The position numbers and the translations under genes are program-made. From JAIXWP01 sp041391745 (lineage in GTDB: Bacteria > Bacteroidota > Bacteroidia > Flavobacteriales_D > Sanyastnellaceae), in the NCBI GenBank assembly GCA_041391745.1, contig JAWKNK010000016.1:6341-70340 (forward strand): 64,000 bases of DNA, given 5' to 3'. The notes below the pieces were generated by a model. It was not told the origin of the DNA, made no database searches, and saw only the letters and a program-made list of their open reading frames with translations. This document shows, in pieces, positions 62,988-64,000 of this stretch (positions are counted from its first letter, which is position 1; every line of letters begins with the position of its first letter).

Positions 62988-64000
62988 ATTCTCAAAATAT
63001 CTTCATAAAAATCAACCTTGTTGGATACTTCTGGACCTAATAACCCATATCCTTTTTCATAGTTGAAAAGGGCCTTTTCGTAGTCTTTGATGCCTTCGAA
63101 GTAACTGCCCAAACTATAGTATCCACTGTACATTGAAGGGTAGGTTTGAATTTGAAGTTCGGCCAAATCTTTTACCTGATCCCACTTTTCTTTTTCTACA
63201 GCGACCCATACCAATTCAGATAAGTCTTCATCGCGGTAGGGAAGGTTGATCTTGTATACATTTTGAATATTTGCGTATCTCGAACGCAAATACTCCAAGT
63301 AATTCTCAATGTGCTCTGTTTCGGAATAATCTAACTTGTAAAGTGGACAATAATCTTGAAATAAAAATCGCAAACCATTCAATGCACTAGGGTAGGTTAA
63401 AGTCATGTGCGATTCATTTTCAAATAGATCAAATTGGTATTTAAAAAGTGGAGATTTTAGTGGATGGAAAAGGGTAGAGTCTTCTGTAAGAAGTTTTGCC
63501 TTATGCATTCTCAAGTCATTAGAAGCTGTCGATAGATAGAGGTATTTTGTTAGAGCAAGGTTTGAAATGTTACTATGTAAATTCGACAAAGACGCATCGG
63601 CGATATAAGGGCTGCATGATATAAATCCAGTAATGGATGGCTCATGTATAAAATGAAAAATAAAGTTACCGGTAAAACTGTGCCCCGCCATAGCAATGTA
63701 CTCTCCGCCATTATACTTTTCTTTTACAAATGGTATTAATTCAGAAAGTAGAAATTGTTTAAACTCCAGACTATTTGTTGTAAGCTCTCCTGTTTTTGCA
63801 ACGTAGTCACAATCTTGCCAGCGGTAAAATCGCTCCTCATTGTCGACCTTATAGTTTTGATCTACCCCAACCACAATAGCTGGTGGCATGTCGTCATTGG
63901 TCGATAAAAGCTCCATAGCACCCACCAAACTATAAAACATGTATTCGCCATCTAAGGTCAAAACGATTGGAAGTGATTCTTGCGATGCAATTGGAGGTTC
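62969..64000 (-). CDS. Esterase of the IroE/Fes type with TPR-like C-terminus (5' part off the right edge)
   Basis: The minus-strand frame is open to the right edge, so the true N-terminus is beyond 64000. The visible 343 residues include LPIVLTLDGEYMFYSLVGAMELL, the nucleophile elbow in MAGHSFTGNFIFHF (GHSxTG; the family has GHSxGG), and an alpha/beta-hydrolase continuation typical of siderophore-esterase-like proteins. The C-terminal ~100 residues (LAELQIQTYPSMYSGYYSLGSYFEGIKDYEKALFNYEKGYGLLG) look like a TPR. It may hydrolyse an ester outside or in the periplasm; the substrate is unknown. It converges on pyrG. Confidence 0.8.
   Translation of the reverse strand, partial: EPPIASQESLPIVLTLDGEYMFYSLVGAMELLSTNDDMPPAIVVGVDQNYKVDNEERFYRWQDCDYVAKTGELTTNSLEFKQFLLSELIPFVKEKYNGGEYIAMAGHSFTGNFIFHFIHEPSITGFISCSPYIADASLSNLHSNISNLALTKYLYLSTASNDLRMHKAKLLTEDSTLFHPLKSPLFKYQFDLFENESHMTLTYPSALNGLRFLFQDYCPLYKLDYSETEHIENYLEYLRSRYANIQNVYKINLPYRDEDLSELVWVAVEKEKWDQVKDLAELQIQTYPSMYSGYYSLGSYFEGIKDYEKALFNYEKGYGLLGPEVSNKVDFYEDILRIKKLME

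Noticed and set aside
1..64000. CRISPR arrays, prophage, transposons, integrons or a toxin-antitoxin pair
   Set aside because: No regularly spaced repeats, integrase, transposase, terminal inverted repeats with target duplication, or phage structural genes were found.

Overview
The window looks like chromosomal DNA of a flavobacterium-like Bacteroidetes (order Flavobacteriales; the Cryomorphaceae/Schleiferiaceae side is my guess). Four secreted proteins carry type IX secretion (T9SS) sorting domains of type A or B. Several genes have the Bacteroidetes promoter (-7 TAnnTTTG, with a -33 TTG-like box). The sigma-54 gene has a long acidic region II. The block recN - DUF4835 - coaBC - omega-like - bamD follows a gene order I remember from Flavobacteriia. 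I see no tRNA, rRNA, CRISPR array, phage, transposase or other mobile element. Genes are tightly packed and many convergent pairs overlap or share a terminator.

Layout. 1-6.5 kb: DUF4301 (cut by the left edge), an Hpt phosphotransfer protein, galE, a degenerate PAP2-like membrane protein with rpoN, asnS and a LolD-type ATPase. 6.5-11.4 kb: two paralogous giant secreted proteins with choice-of-anchor L domains and type B sorting domains. 11.4-17 kb: gpmI (badly frameshifted), a sensor kinase, a signal-less BtuF-like protein and a frameshifted patatin-POTRA-barrel protein. 17-24.7 kb: an oxidoreductase, a FemAB-like transferase, a TPR protein, a ligase-associated-type helicase without its usual partners, and a TonB receptor. 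24.7-31.1 kb: recN, DUF4835, coaBC, omega and bamD on the minus strand, then a serine-palmitoyltransferase-like enzyme on the plus strand. 31.2-43.1 kb: a secreted choice-of-anchor V protein, truA, an exporter, a thioesterase, an aminotransferase, an RfaE1-like kinase, trkH, ubiE/menG, aroA, lpxD and a methyltransferase. 43.2-52.3 kb: a small secreted unknown, dnaK, mscL, an RND/MMPL exporter, a Kazal-type secreted protein, a trypsin-like protein that has lost its catalytic triad, and an EI24 protein. 52.4-56.1 kb: a polyamine-linked cluster (acidic small protein, deoxyhypusine-synthase-like enzyme, MscS channel, arginine decarboxylase). 56.2-64 kb: corA, mpl, a ZIP transporter, sixA, an AI-2E-type permease, pyrG and an esterase (cut by the right edge).

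Sequence quality. At least seven genes are interrupted by indels. Where the change can be located it is usually one base in a short homopolymer, and galE carries a -1/+1 pair that cancels out. Damage is densest from about 11.0 to 16.45 kb. I read this as mostly a consensus-quality problem, not gene decay, but the sequence alone cannot prove it.

Most of the window is housekeeping. I did not find an obvious new multi-gene system. The best leads are the catalytically dead secreted protease homologue, the six-cysteine tandem repeats next to a Kazal domain, the deoxyhypusine-synthase-like gene paired with a small acidic protein beside an arginine decarboxylase but with no agmatinase, and a cluster of inverted half-sites in front of dnaK.
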